NCBI GenBank assembly: GCA_027076405.1
Contig: JALTJN010000515.1
Location: 248,001 to 312,000 of the forward strand
Length of the DNA stretch: 64,000 nucleotides
Direction of reading: 5' to 3'
DNA from: Chromatiales bacterium
GTDB lineage: Bacteria > Pseudomonadota > Gammaproteobacteria > UBA6429
The notes under the pieces were generated by a model. The model worked only from the letters and a program-made list of their open reading frames with translations. It was not told the origin of the DNA and searched no databases. Made by a program: the position numbers and the translations under genes. Every line of letters starts with the position of its first letter. Position 1 is the stretch's first letter. Of this stretch, positions 8,858-17,370 are shown one piece after another.

Positions 8858-9655
8858 ATGAATCACTCCCACTCCTTTAAACAGTGCTATGAAATACTCA
8901 ATATCCAGTCTGACAGTGACTGGAATACTGCAAAAAAATCATACCGAAAACTCATCCAAAAATGGCATCCAGATCGTCAATCTGACCCCGAAGAAAAATT
9001 ACAGGCTACAAATAAAATAAAAGATCTCACTACGGCTTACTCTCAGCTTTCTGATTATTATCGCCAAAATGGAGAGCTTCCTCTAAATAAACAACCCAAA
9101 CCAATAATTGAAGAGTCTAAAACAGATACTGAAAAATCAGTGAAGAAAACGGATAATGATGATCTATCTAAAACAAATCCCTCTCAACAAAAAGAGCCCC
9201 CCTCTGACTACACTATCAAAAATAAAACTCATAAATCAGCAATTGTTCTTTCAATTATAGTCGTTAGCTTACTAGTTATTATTTATCAAAACATTGATAT
9301 TGCTCTAGAACAAATAGAAAGGGATATTGATTCACCAGCTAAAGCTCCTAATGCAATAAGTAAGAAGCAAAAAACTATTAAAGATTCACATAAAAAAATA
9401 GTGAAAAAGAATGCAGTTAGAGAGAAGTATTTTTCTTATGGTTCTAGCATAACAGAAGTCATCACCGTGCAAGGCCCACCAGATAAAACTAATGGAAATA
9501 TATGGTACTACGGAAAATCAGAAGTTCACTTCATAGATGGAAAAGTAAGTTACTGGTTTCGCTCAGCTGACAGACCGCTTAAAGCAATTATGATTAAGCA
9601 AAAACCAGAAAAAACTAATAAAAAAAATCTAAAAAGTCAGCTTTTACAATATTAA
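8858..9655 (+). CDS. Membrane-anchored J-domain protein in the EPS locus
   Basis: The product is 265 residues. Residues 1-70 form a J domain with the HPD tripeptide (IQKWHPDRQSDPEEK), which is needed to stimulate an Hsp70. A polar, Lys/Glu/Ser-rich linker follows, then one membrane segment near residues 127-145 (AIVLSIIVVSLLVIIYQ). The segment after the membrane has a short motif with KYFSYGSSITEVITVQGPP and WYYGKSEVHFIDGKVSYWF, a Gly/Tyr/Trp pattern resembling small SmpA-like or cell-surface repeats. That suggests DnaK recruitment at the membrane and an external sensing or binding part; this is inference. It is divergent from the EPS export gene and converges on the sugar transferase gene with a 2 nt gap. 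Confidence 0.8.
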   Translation: MNHSHSFKQCYEILNIQSDSDWNTAKKSYRKLIQKWHPDRQSDPEEKLQATNKIKDLTTAYSQLSDYYRQNGELPLNKQPKPIIEESKTDTEKSVKKTDNDDLSKTNPSQQKEPPSDYTIKNKTHKSAIVLSIIVVSLLVIIYQNIDIALEQIERDIDSPAKAPNAISKKQKTIKDSHKKIVKKNAVREKYFSYGSSITEVITVQGPPDKTNGNIWYYGKSEVHFIDGKVSYWFRSADRPLKAIMIKQKPEKTNKKNLKSQLLQY

Positions 9656-9657
9656 AA

Positions 9658-11052
9658 TTAACGAGCACCCTGCCCAAACACAACTACCTGTACAGTTTGA
9701 AAAATAATCGTTAAATCTAAAAATAAACTATAGTTTTTTATATAATATAAATCGTACTCCAGTTTATTTTTAGTGTCTTCAATATTTTCTCCATATGGAT
9801 AACATATTTGCGCCCAACCTGAAATACCAGGCTTAACAACATGTCGCAATTCATAATGAGGGATATCTTTGATAAATCCATCTACAAATTCCGGCCTTTC
9901 CGGTCTAGGCCCAACAAAACTCATATCACCTTTTAAGACATTAATCAGTTGAGGAAGCTCATCTATTCGTGTTTTTCTTATAATTCGACCAATTAATGTT
10001 ACTCTGGCATCTTTCTTTTTAGCAAACTGCGCACCGCCATCCTTTTCTGCATCTACTTTCATACTTCGAAATTTTAAGACCGAAAATTCTTTTCCGCCTA
10101 ACCCAACTCGTGTTTGTTTGTAAAAGATAGGTTTAGTACCAAAGCTACTAAGCCAGATAAGTAAAGCTGTTGTAATAAAAATAGGACTTGTCAGTATTAA
10201 GATAATTGAGCTAACCAGCAAGTCAAATAAACGTTTGTTTTTTGTTGCTTTAACAAATCCCGGAGAAAAAATCATAACACTTGGATGAAGAACATCCAGC
10301 TCAATGTTTCCCTTAACTCTTTCAACAAAATTAAGTAAATCGCGAACAAACATACCATGCATCTTGCAGCTCATTAACTGAGATGCAGGAAACCCTTGTC
10401 GCCGATCAGTCATAGCGACTACTATTTCATCAGTTTCATATTCTTGTGCTAGTTCAAGTAAGTTAGTTTTAATTTTTAAAATTTTATCTGTATCAATATA
10501 TGGAATTGTCGAATCCACACATACATATCCAATAATTTCCTGACCTCGCCGACTTGCTTGCTTTTCAAGTTTTTCAATAATTTTTGCTTTTTTACCTGCA
10601 CCTACAACAAGTACACGCCGTCTGAATAATTTATTTTTGTCAATATTTTGAAATAATGTTCGAGTAAACAAAATACCAAAAAAAGCGATAAACATGGTAA
10701 ATACAAAAATACCCCGACCTAATACAAGGTGGGGAGCAATATAAAAAAGCAATGTGTTAGCAATAAAGCCAAGGCCAAAACTTAAGAATATCCGGATCAT
10801 CATTCCCGAAAAATCATCAACAACATTTCTTGTATGTAACCCCATTGCAGTCATACAAGTCCACATTACCAGAGTAAAGGAAATAGCTTTAACAGCAAGA
10901 GGGCCAAGAAGTAATTTATCTGCCGGATCACCAAACGGTTCAGAAAAACGTAGCTCTACGCCCAAATAAACTGAAGCGTATAATACACTTAGCTCTATAA
11001 TAATAAGCCAGATAATAGATGACGGAATATAATGATGAAAAAGTCGCAACAC
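9658..11052 (-). CDS. XrtA-locus initiating sugar transferase (polyprenyl-phosphate sugar-1-phosphate transferase)
   Basis: This 464-residue inner-membrane enzyme is predicted to start polysaccharide repeat units by moving sugar-1-phosphate to undecaprenyl phosphate. Four membrane segments occupy about residues 13-135. A nucleotide-binding-like region follows (VLVVGAGKKAKII, about 147). The C-terminal catalytic domain (about 265-464) shows KRLFDLLVSSIILIL, LKFRSMKVDAEKDGG, RKTRIDELPQLINVLKGDMS and FVGPRPERPEFV, all hallmarks of the bacterial sugar transferase family. This layout is the one found in XrtA loci (WcaJ/EpsB-like). It is on the same strand as the EPS export operon but separated from it by the J-domain gene. 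The sugar specificity cannot be read from sequence. Confidence 0.93.
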   Translation of the reverse strand: MLRLFHHYIPSSIIWLIIIELSVLYASVYLGVELRFSEPFGDPADKLLLGPLAVKAISFTLVMWTCMTAMGLHTRNVVDDFSGMMIRIFLSFGLGFIANTLLFYIAPHLVLGRGIFVFTMFIAFFGILFTRTLFQNIDKNKLFRRRVLVVGAGKKAKIIEKLEKQASRRGQEIIGYVCVDSTIPYIDTDKILKIKTNLLELAQEYETDEIVVAMTDRRQGFPASQLMSCKMHGMFVRDLLNFVERVKGNIELDVLHPSVMIFSPGFVKATKNKRLFDLLVSSIILILTSPIFITTALLIWLSSFGTKPIFYKQTRVGLGGKEFSVLKFRSMKVDAEKDGGAQFAKKKDARVTLIGRIIRKTRIDELPQLINVLKGDMSFVGPRPERPEFVDGFIKDIPHYELRHVVKPGISGWAQICYPYGENIEDTKNKLEYDLYYIKNYSLFLDLTIIFQTVQVVVFGQGAR

Positions 11053-11296
11053 GAAGATAAATCCCTTTATTATTTAATTTTAAACCAAGTAAATATAAAC
11101 ATTGTTTTAATATTGAGCCACACAACAATCACTCACTTATAGTAGATATTTCAACATTTGACAATACAATTATTATATTTTTTGCAAATAAACTGATTGT
11201 AATAAATTTTAGTAATTAGTTGGGGGAGAGAATACGTCAATTGTAACATTATTTAATATAATTTAATCTTTCTTTATTCATTAATACTCATCAATA

Positions 11297-12289
11297 TCAC
11301 CAATTATTATTTAAATATTTTCTTACTGGATTTTCAAAATAATAATAAAATAAAAATCCGAGCGCTATGACAAAAGCAATTAGTGAGATACGTGTAATTA
11401 TCATAGCAGGTTCATACTTTACAAGATAAAAATAGAAAGGTTGTTGCCATATATATATAGAATATGACCACAGCCCCAGTAATTGAAGATTTTTGTTTTC
11501 CAGAAAACTTTTTACTGTTTTAGGAATTTGGTTTAAATGATTCACCGTAAAAGCTAATAAAAAGGGAGAAAAAAACCATGCGGCATATTCATGTGCATAT
11601 TTACTGTAACAAAACAAACCAAGAATAAAAGTTAGCAGCGGCATCCATGGAAGTACAAACCTTTCAAAATGTTTTTTTATTAAAAAATAACCAGAAGATA
11701 TTAATAAATGGCTGGCAACTATCTCTGTTTTAATTTGATAATTTGGTGTTTCCCATCCAGGATATGTTACATACAGATACTGTAAAAAAACAACTGCCCC
11801 CCCCATTAATAAAAGAGGAATAAATTCAAATTTCCGAAAAAAACCGATCAATGTAATAAAACCAAGTAAAATATAACAATGCTCCTGAACATTTAACGAC
11901 CACATATGACCAACAGGTATCCCAGTGTTCCATAAATCAGGAGTAACAGGCAAATAACTCCTTAGAAAAAATAAGGTGTACAAATAATTTTCACTCTCAT
12001 CAGATAAATTGAATAAATAGCTGGCAAGATAAAAGCCTGATATAAAAATAAAAAACGTAGGAAAAACTCGACTAATACGACGCTTATAAAATTTTAATAT
12101 AGGCATTCTATTAATAAACAATATTTTACTCATTAACATGCCTGATAATACAAAAAATATATCAACTCCAAAACGACCAATATTTATAAAGGGAATTTGT
12201 AAAAAATGATCGAACAATACAAATAAAATAGCTAACCCCCTCCAACCATCAAGGTAGCCAGTTCTGTTATCTGGTAACAAATTACTCAT
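11297..12289 (-). CDS. Membrane acyltransferase (acyltransferase 3 / OafA family)
   Basis: This 330-residue integral membrane protein has about ten hydrophobic segments. The family start is clear: YLDGWRGLAILFVLFDHF (residues 13-30), containing the conserved Arg and the catalytic-type His, then GRFGVDIFFVLSGMLMSK. The C-terminal part has YSIYIWQQPFYFYL and YYYFENPVRKYL, the usual ending. The family O-acylates, often O-acetylates, surface sugars. Next to the sugar transferase it probably modifies the exopolysaccharide, but the acyl group and target are unknown. It lies 244 nt upstream of the sugar transferase gene on the same strand, so it may have its own promoter. Confidence 0.9.
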   Translation of the reverse strand: MSNLLPDNRTGYLDGWRGLAILFVLFDHFLQIPFINIGRFGVDIFFVLSGMLMSKILFINRMPILKFYKRRISRVFPTFFIFISGFYLASYLFNLSDESENYLYTLFFLRSYLPVTPDLWNTGIPVGHMWSLNVQEHCYILLGFITLIGFFRKFEFIPLLLMGGAVVFLQYLYVTYPGWETPNYQIKTEIVASHLLISSGYFLIKKHFERFVLPWMPLLTFILGLFCYSKYAHEYAAWFFSPFLLAFTVNHLNQIPKTVKSFLENKNLQLLGLWSYSIYIWQQPFYFYLVKYEPAMIITRISLIAFVIALGFLFYYYFENPVRKYLNNNW

Positions 12290-12669
12290 ATTATTTGTTA
12301 AAAAGTTCCATAAATAAAATACATCTATAATATACTACTGCAACTACAAGGTCTTTTTCAATATAAGATTTTCACATCAAAAATATAACTAAATAACAAC
12401 TCTCATTACGAACTATATTTCTATCAAATCTTAACATTTAATGTGATTAGTTAATTATCATATAACAGTAACAAATCAGTATCTTACAACATGAAAGCTC
12501 ATCTCTTAATAGCTATTTACAAACACAAAATGTATCCTTTAAGATTGGAGTTTCTAACAAATGAAAGTAAACATCTAAATATCAATCATAAATTTTGATT
12601 TTTGGTAGGATGTTTCTGGTCATTTATTGTCAGCAGCTCAAAATAATATTACTTGAAGAAGGAACCACA
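12290..12669. other. 380-nt AT-rich gap between divergent acyltransferase and galE
   Basis: No gene, structured RNA or clear repeat was seen. It must contain the promoters of both divergent genes. A purine-rich ribosome site (AGAAGGA) lies at 12655-12661, ahead of the galE ATG at 12670. The frame of galE extends upstream to 12595, but that extension (MIFGRMFLVIYCQQ) is not part of the conserved protein. Confidence 0.5.
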
Positions 12670-13686
12670 ATGAAAACAATCTTACTTACCGGCGGTACTG
12701 GTTACATAGGTAGTCATACTTGCATTTTATTGTTACAAGCCGGGTATAAAGTTGTAATTGTTGACAATCTATGCAATAGCGATATTTCTGTTTTAGATAA
12801 AATTGAAAAATTAGCTGATCATAAGCCTGAATTTATTGAAGCTGACATTCGTAATGAAACAGCAATGAGTAAATTATTTAACGAACATGATATTTATGCT
12901 GTTATTCATTTTGCAGGTTTAAAAGCAGTTGGGGAGTCAGTTGAAAAACCGTTACTTTATTACAGGAACGGTGTGGAAGCTTCTATATGTTTGTTTGAAC
13001 AGATGAATATACACAATGTAAAACGAATTGTTTTCAGCTCATCAGCTACTGTTTATGGTGATCCAGCTTCTTTACCAATCACAGAAGATTTCCCTCTTTC
13101 AACCATCAACCCTTACGGCAAAAACAAATTAATGGTTGAAGACATTTTAAAAGATATTTCATATGCAGATAAAGACTGGAGCGTCATATTATTAAGGTAT
13201 TTTAATCCGGTAGGTGCACATGAAAGCGGATTAATTGGTGAAGATCCTAATGGAATACCAAACAATCTGATGCCATATGTTGCACAGGTTGCAGTCGGAA
13301 AGCTCCCCTATATTAATGTTTTTGGTGATGATTATCCTACACACGATGGTTCTGGTGTAAGAGATTATATTCACGTTCTAGATTTAGCCGCTGGTCACAT
13401 TAAAGCTCTGGACGTTATTGATACTGAAGAACGTTTTCAAACATTTAATCTGGGTACCGGCAAAGGATATTCAGTATTTGATGTGATTAAAACCTTTGAA
13501 AAGATTTCAGGAAATCCTATACCATACAAAATTACTGAACGTCGTGAAGGTGATATTGCAGAGTGTTATGCTGATCCAGCATTGAGTAAAAAAGTGCTTA
13601 ACTGGCAAGCTAAATATGGTTTAGATGAAATGATAAGAGACCATTGGAACTGGCAATCAAAAAATCCTAACGGCTATAAAAAATAA
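12670..13686 (+). CDS. galE: UDP-glucose 4-epimerase
   Basis: The product is 338 residues from the ATG at 12670, the standard GalE length. It has the Rossmann NAD motif GGTGYIGSHT near the N-terminus, VIHFAGLKAVGES, the catalytic SSSATVYG serine/threonine region and the YGKNK Tyr-x-x-x-Lys pair. The substrate-binding part includes LRYFNPVGAHESG and GTGKGYSVFDV, and the C-terminus RREGDIAECYADP is diagnostic. It interconverts UDP-glucose and UDP-galactose, supplying galactose for surface polysaccharides, which fits its place at the end of the EPS locus. It converges on the DUF2802 gene with only 6 nt between stops. Confidence 0.96.
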   Translation: MKTILLTGGTGYIGSHTCILLLQAGYKVVIVDNLCNSDISVLDKIEKLADHKPEFIEADIRNETAMSKLFNEHDIYAVIHFAGLKAVGESVEKPLLYYRNGVEASICLFEQMNIHNVKRIVFSSSATVYGDPASLPITEDFPLSTINPYGKNKLMVEDILKDISYADKDWSVILLRYFNPVGAHESGLIGEDPNGIPNNLMPYVAQVAVGKLPYINVFGDDYPTHDGSGVRDYIHVLDLAAGHIKALDVIDTEERFQTFNLGTGKGYSVFDVIKTFEKISGNPIPYKITERREGDIAECYADPALSKKVLNWQAKYGLDEMIRDHWNWQSKNPNGYKK

Positions 13687-13692
13687 CTTTAA

Positions 13693-14136
13693 TTAAGAAG
13701 CTTTATCCAGACGATGCATCATATTAATAAGCTCTGCTTCCGAACGGCTTAGCCCACAAACATTCACGATATCGTCTACACTCGCCCCTGTTTGTGTCAT
13801 TCTAATGGCTTGTTCATATGGCTGGTTTGAAGCAGTGTAAAATTCAACAGGAGCATTAGAATTGGTCTGGATATTTTCTTTTGTCTCAACCAATGATGGA
13901 CGTCTACGTTGCTGGCGTTCAAGTTCCATAACACGCCCTCCTACCCCTACAGCCGCATTTGCTAATGCACGTAAATCTCGCTGTAATAACTGCATTGAAA
14001 CAGACTGTAATTCCTGTATTTTTCTTTGACGTTTAAATGCATACAAACTCATAATTAATATCGCAGCCACAGATAGCATAAAAGCATCAGTAACAGTAAA
14101 AAAACTAAAAATTTGAATAAGTTGTTCCATAGCCAT
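13693..14136 (-). CDS. DUF2802 protein at the end of the chemotaxis operon
   Basis: This 147-residue protein has one N-terminal membrane segment (about 15-33), a short coiled-coil-like stretch (RDLRALANAAVGVGGRV, ELERQQRRR) and a C-terminal helical part (YEQAIRMTQTGASVDDIVNVCGLSRSEAELI) that looks like a small helix-turn-helix-type bundle. DUF2802 genes sit right after cheW in polar-flagellated Pseudomonas, Shewanella and relatives, as here. The biochemical role is not established; a link to polar chemotaxis or flagellar function is inferred from the conserved position. Confidence 0.85.
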   Translation of the reverse strand: MAMEQLIQIFSFFTVTDAFMLSVAAILIMSLYAFKRQRKIQELQSVSMQLLQRDLRALANAAVGVGGRVMELERQQRRRPSLVETKENIQTNSNAPVEFYTASNQPYEQAIRMTQTGASVDDIVNVCGLSRSEAELINMMHRLDKAS

Positions 14137-14168
14137 GTCTCGCCGTGATTAAGATTTATAAATTTACT

Positions 14169-14342
14169 TTAAGCATATTCATCAATATTTTTACCCGGTC
14201 CATCTTCCACTTTGTTCTTTCGCTTTCTCTTTTGCTGCTGATCTTTATTTGCTTCACCTTTGTGTGCCAACTTTTCAGCCGGGCGTCCTGACGGTACTGG
14301 CCATAAATTAGTCACTTTGTCTGAAGTACCAATATTTACCAT
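14169..14342 (-). CDS. Small basic 57-residue protein between cheW and the DUF2802 gene
   Basis: An ATG at 14342 opens a 57-codon frame ending at 14169, with AGGA just upstream. The protein has LWPVPSGRPAEKLAHK near its start, a Gln/Lys/Arg-rich centre (DQQQKRKRKNK) and the tail GKNIDEYA. No signal peptide or membrane segment is seen. It fills most of the gap between cheW and the DUF2802 gene, in the same direction, and leaves only 31-32 nt on each side, which is how a real operon member would sit. I do not recognise the family. The short length and tight start-to-AGGA spacing keep confidence moderate. Confidence 0.6.
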   Translation of the reverse strand: MVNIGTSDKVTNLWPVPSGRPAEKLAHKGEANKDQQQKRKRKNKVEDGPGKNIDEYA

Positions 14343-14373
14343 TTTCCTATAATGGCAAGTTTTATTGCTTCAC

Positions 14374-14850
14374 TTATAAAGAAGCAACCTCCTGCCATTC
14401 CTCATCGGATAATAATTTATTTACATCAACCAGAATTAATAATTCATTTTCACGACTTGAAACACCCTGAATATATTTCGAACTTTCATCATTACCAACA
14501 TTAGGCGCTGTTTCAATTTCTGACATTTTTAAATCGACAACTTCTGCAACACTGTCAACCAAAATGCCAACGACATTATTATTTGCTTCTATAATAACAA
14601 TACGTGTCTCATCATCATTTTCTACATCAGGTAAGCCAAAGCGACGACGTGTATCAATTACCGTGACAACATTACCACGTAAATTAATAATACCGAGTAC
14701 ATAATGTGGGGCACCTGGCACAGGGGCAATCTCTGTCATGCGAAGGACTTCTTGCACCTGCATAACTTTAATACCATATTTTTCACTTTCCAGATGAAAT
14801 GTTACCCACTGGATAACCGTGTCATCATTACCTTCTACCACATCATTCAT
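14374..14850 (-). CDS. cheW: Chemotaxis coupling protein CheW
   Basis: The product is 158 residues, the normal CheW size. It couples chemoreceptors to CheA in the polar array. The whole protein is one CheW domain: VTFHLESEKYGIKVMQVQEV, the conserved PHYVLGIINLRGNVVTVID, TRRRFGLP, VVGILVDSVAEVV and a C-terminal EIETAPNVG-YIQGV stretch. It follows parP by about 107 nt and precedes the small 57-residue gene. It is the dedicated coupling protein; ParP upstream carries a second, divergent CheW-like domain. Confidence 0.96.
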   Translation of the reverse strand: MNDVVEGNDDTVIQWVTFHLESEKYGIKVMQVQEVLRMTEIAPVPGAPHYVLGIINLRGNVVTVIDTRRRFGLPDVENDDETRIVIIEANNNVVGILVDSVAEVVDLKMSEIETAPNVGNDESSKYIQGVSSRENELLILVDVNKLLSDEEWQEVASL

Positions 14851-14957
14851 TTATTGCTCTCCTGGTTCTCCAAAAGCCGGCTTGAAAAAGGGTCAATTTA
14901 ATGACACCACCAGCCTTCTTAATAATTAATAGCATTAACCATGCCAATTAACAGAAT

Positions 14958-15707
14958 TTAGTCTTTATTCGGGCTATCAGCCCCTACTTCCAGCATTGCA
15001 GCGAAGCCTTCGCTGTTTAAAAGTGCGCACATATGTTCAATAACTGTACCGGCTAGCCAGCCGCGCGTGGTTTTTGAGGTTCTCCACTTCACTTCATCAG
15101 GATTTAGAGTGATCACTTCACCAATACTGTCACAAGCTAATCCCCAGCGATAATCATCAATTAAAACAATATGATTGACTCGTTCACGAGGATCATCTCC
15201 GGCTAACTGCGATAACTTATTCTCGGGCAAAATCATTCTGGCGGTATCAATAACTGCTACTTTATTACCTAAATGTTGCAAAATTCCCATATAAAAATCT
15301 GCATGTCCCGGCATTTCGGTCACAGAATCTGTCCACTCGATAACACCACATAATTCGATCAAAGGTACTGCAAGCTTTATACCTGCGACTTCAAAAAGTA
15401 GTACCTGAAAAGGTTCATTAGCCCATTGTGGTATAAGAGAATCTGCATCAACGGTAACAGGAGATTCAACTTCAGTTGCAACAACCTCATCCTGAATTTC
15501 TATTTGCGGTGTTTTAACTTTAACGTCAACTTTAACTTCAGGAGTAACTTTAGCTTCTATATTCGGTTTAACTTCAACAGCAACAACAGGTTTAATTTCT
15601 TCACTAATCTGTTCTGTTTCAAGCTCAGGCTCCATGAGCAAAGAATCTAAAAATAAAGATATGGCAAGTTTCTCGTCCACCAGCGTATTTGAATTATTAT
15701 TTGCCAT
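14958..15707 (-). CDS. parP: ParP-type CheW-domain protein for polar array placement
   Basis: The product is 249 residues in two parts. Residues 1-100 are a low-complexity linker of Val, Glu, Lys and Pro (EVKPNIEAKVTPEVKVDVKV). Residues about 100-240 are a CheW-like domain (FQVLLFEVAGIKLAVPLIEL, YMGILQHLGNKVAVIDTA, WGLACDSIGEVI). In Vibrio and Pseudomonas, the protein at this position is ParP, which joins CheA and receptors to the polar ATPase ParC. It starts 1 nt after the parC stop, so the two are translationally linked. The assignment rests on architecture and on position between parC and cheW. Confidence 0.88.
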   Translation of the reverse strand: MANNNSNTLVDEKLAISLFLDSLLMEPELETEQISEEIKPVVAVEVKPNIEAKVTPEVKVDVKVKTPQIEIQDEVVATEVESPVTVDADSLIPQWANEPFQVLLFEVAGIKLAVPLIELCGVIEWTDSVTEMPGHADFYMGILQHLGNKVAVIDTARMILPENKLSQLAGDDPRERVNHIVLIDDYRWGLACDSIGEVITLNPDEVKWRTSKTTRGWLAGTVIEHMCALLNSEGFAAMLEVGADSPNKD

Positions 15708-15708
15708 A

Positions 15709-16506
15709 TTATGAACTCACCAGCTTTAAATGCGGTTCTTGTTTAGGGTTTAATAAGTAAGTTAACAATGCTTCATATGCCTTTGAGCCTCGCGTAGATT
15801 TATTCATCAGCGAAATAGGTAAGCCCTGTCGACTGGCTTCTCGAAATTGAGTATCAACTGGAATAACGGAGTCCCATACTGTATCCGTATATTTTTCACG
15901 CAAAGCACGTAAACTCTCTGATGAGGCGCGTGTTCTGCGATCGAACATAGTGGGAACAATCGTTCTGTGTAAAGGTGCTTTTCTCGATTTAGAAATCATA
16001 TTCAGGGTATTCATCATGCGATCCAACCCTTTTAATGCTAAAAATTCAGTTTGTACCGGTAATAATAAGCTGTCACAGGCAGCCAATGCATTCACCATTA
16101 AAATTCCCAGCATAGGTAAACAATCGATTAAGACGTAATCAAAATGTTGCTCAAGTGCAACAAGTGATTTTTTAAGCACTAGCCCTTTTCCTTCTTTAGT
16201 ACCAAGTTGACGATCCAAAGTGGCTAAAGCCGTCGAGGCAGGAAGAAGTGTGAGTTGATCTACTTTAGTTTTCGTTAAAACTGGCGAAACATTTTGATAG
16301 GAAAAACTATCCAATTGAAAAAGAGAATAAATACTTTGCGGCATATCATCCGGATCCAAACCAAAATACGATGTCATAGAACCTTGTGGATCCATATCAA
16401 CCAGCAATACACGAGCGCCCTGCGAAACCAAATGGCCAGCGAGAGAAACTGCTGTCGTCGTTTTACCGACACCACCTTTTTGATTAGCTATTGCCCAAAT
16501 TTTCAC
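15709..16506 (-). CDS. parC: ParA-family ATPase ParC, polar chemotaxis placement
   Basis: This 265-residue cytoplasmic ATPase has the deviant Walker A KGGVGKTTT at residues 10-18, including the signature lysine, then VDMDPQGS and VLIDCLP. MinD/ParA relatives in this operon position (ParC of Vibrio, ParA in the Pseudomonas che cluster) bring chemotaxis arrays to the cell pole and share them between daughters. Its start overlaps the motD stop by 4 nt, and parP follows 1 nt after its stop. This ParC should not be confused with the topoisomerase IV subunit of the same name. A plasmid partition function is unlikely because no ParB or centromere repeats are present. Confidence 0.9.
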   Translation of the reverse strand: MKIWAIANQKGGVGKTTTAVSLAGHLVSQGARVLLVDMDPQGSMTSYFGLDPDDMPQSIYSLFQLDSFSYQNVSPVLTKTKVDQLTLLPASTALATLDRQLGTKEGKGLVLKKSLVALEQHFDYVLIDCLPMLGILMVNALAACDSLLLPVQTEFLALKGLDRMMNTLNMISKSRKAPLHRTIVPTMFDRRTRASSESLRALREKYTDTVWDSVIPVDTQFREASRQGLPISLMNKSTRGSKAYEALLTYLLNPKQEPHLKLVSS

Positions 16507-17351
16507 AAACCACCTACTTTATCTGTTTTGGCATCAGGGGGGGATGCACCTACATCCTTAGCTTGGCTGATATTACGGTCAATTTCTACTATTCGGCGAG
16601 CATTTTTATCCGCTAGTATCACTATTTTTACTCTGCGATTACGTAACCGTCCTGCCGCAGTCGCATTACTCGCAATGGGTCGGTATTGAGCATAGCCAAT
16701 CGAAGAGAGACGACGAGGATCAACACCATATTGAGTAAAAAGGTGCACCACACTGGCCGCACGTGCAGCAGACAACTCCCAGTTCGATGGAAATAAATCA
16801 TTATTAATTGGCACGTTGTCAGTATGGCCTTCAACATCAATAGAGTTCGGTAATGTTTTTAAAACACCGGCCAATGCTTTTAATGCAGGAAAGGCTTCTT
16901 CTTCGAGTTCAGAATCTGCACTGGAAAAGAGAATTTTACTGTTCATTTCAATTTCTACCCAAAGTTTATTCTGGGTAACTTTAATTAAACCTTTATCAAT
17001 AAGAGGCTGAACAGATTTGCTGACTATCTCGGCAATTTGCTTCATTTCTTTTTCATAAGTTCGTTGTGACTTAGGTAAAATTTTGATTGGTTTAATGATG
17101 TCGTTAGAAGGTTCTGAATTACTGACCACTTTATTTTCTTTCCCAATTTGTATCGGGTCAGGTGACTTCGGGGCGACTTTAAATGCTTCGGTCATAGTAT
17201 CTGCAAGCACACGGTATTTACCTTCATTCACCGAAGATATTGCATACATTACAACAAAGAAAGCAAATAAAAGAGTTACAAAATCAGCGTAGGACACCAT
17301 CCACCGATCGGTGTTTTCTGATTCATGGGATATGGATTTTCTTCTGGCCAT
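16503..17351 (-). CDS. motD: Flagellar stator protein MotD (MotB-like)
   Basis: The product is 282 residues. One membrane helix near residues 20-40 contains the proton-channel aspartate (VSYADFVTLLFAFFVVMYA). The C-terminal OmpA-like peptidoglycan-binding domain has VEGHTDNVPINND, SNWELSAARAASV and GRLRNRRVKIVI. It pairs with MotC to form the second stator of polar flagella, as in Pseudomonas. It overlaps parC by 4 nt and lies 19 nt after motC. A separate motAB pair is encoded at 37-39 kb, so this cell has two stator types. Confidence 0.94.
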   Translation of the reverse strand: MARRKSISHESENTDRWMVSYADFVTLLFAFFVVMYAISSVNEGKYRVLADTMTEAFKVAPKSPDPIQIGKENKVVSNSEPSNDIIKPIKILPKSQRTYEKEMKQIAEIVSKSVQPLIDKGLIKVTQNKLWVEIEMNSKILFSSADSELEEEAFPALKALAGVLKTLPNSIDVEGHTDNVPINNDLFPSNWELSAARAASVVHLFTQYGVDPRRLSSIGYAQYRPIASNATAAGRLRNRRVKIVILADKNARRIVEIDRNISQAKDVGASPPDAKTDKVGGL

Positions 17352-17370
17352 TATTCATACCTGATATCAA

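Noticed and set aside
1..13700. Exosortase (XrtA) gene and PEP-CTERM substrate proteins
   Set aside because: No protein with exosortase motifs or a PEP-CTERM tail was found here; they may lie beyond the left edge.
15426..15650. Asn/Phe-rich plus-strand frame opposite the parP linker
   Set aside because: It is the complement of the Val/Glu/Lys-rich low-complexity linker; the composition is an artefact of that repeat.
15709..16506. The ParA-like ATPase as a plasmid partition protein or sign of an integrated plasmid
   Set aside because: Its place between motD and parP and the lack of parB or centromere-like repeats fit the polar chemotaxis role.
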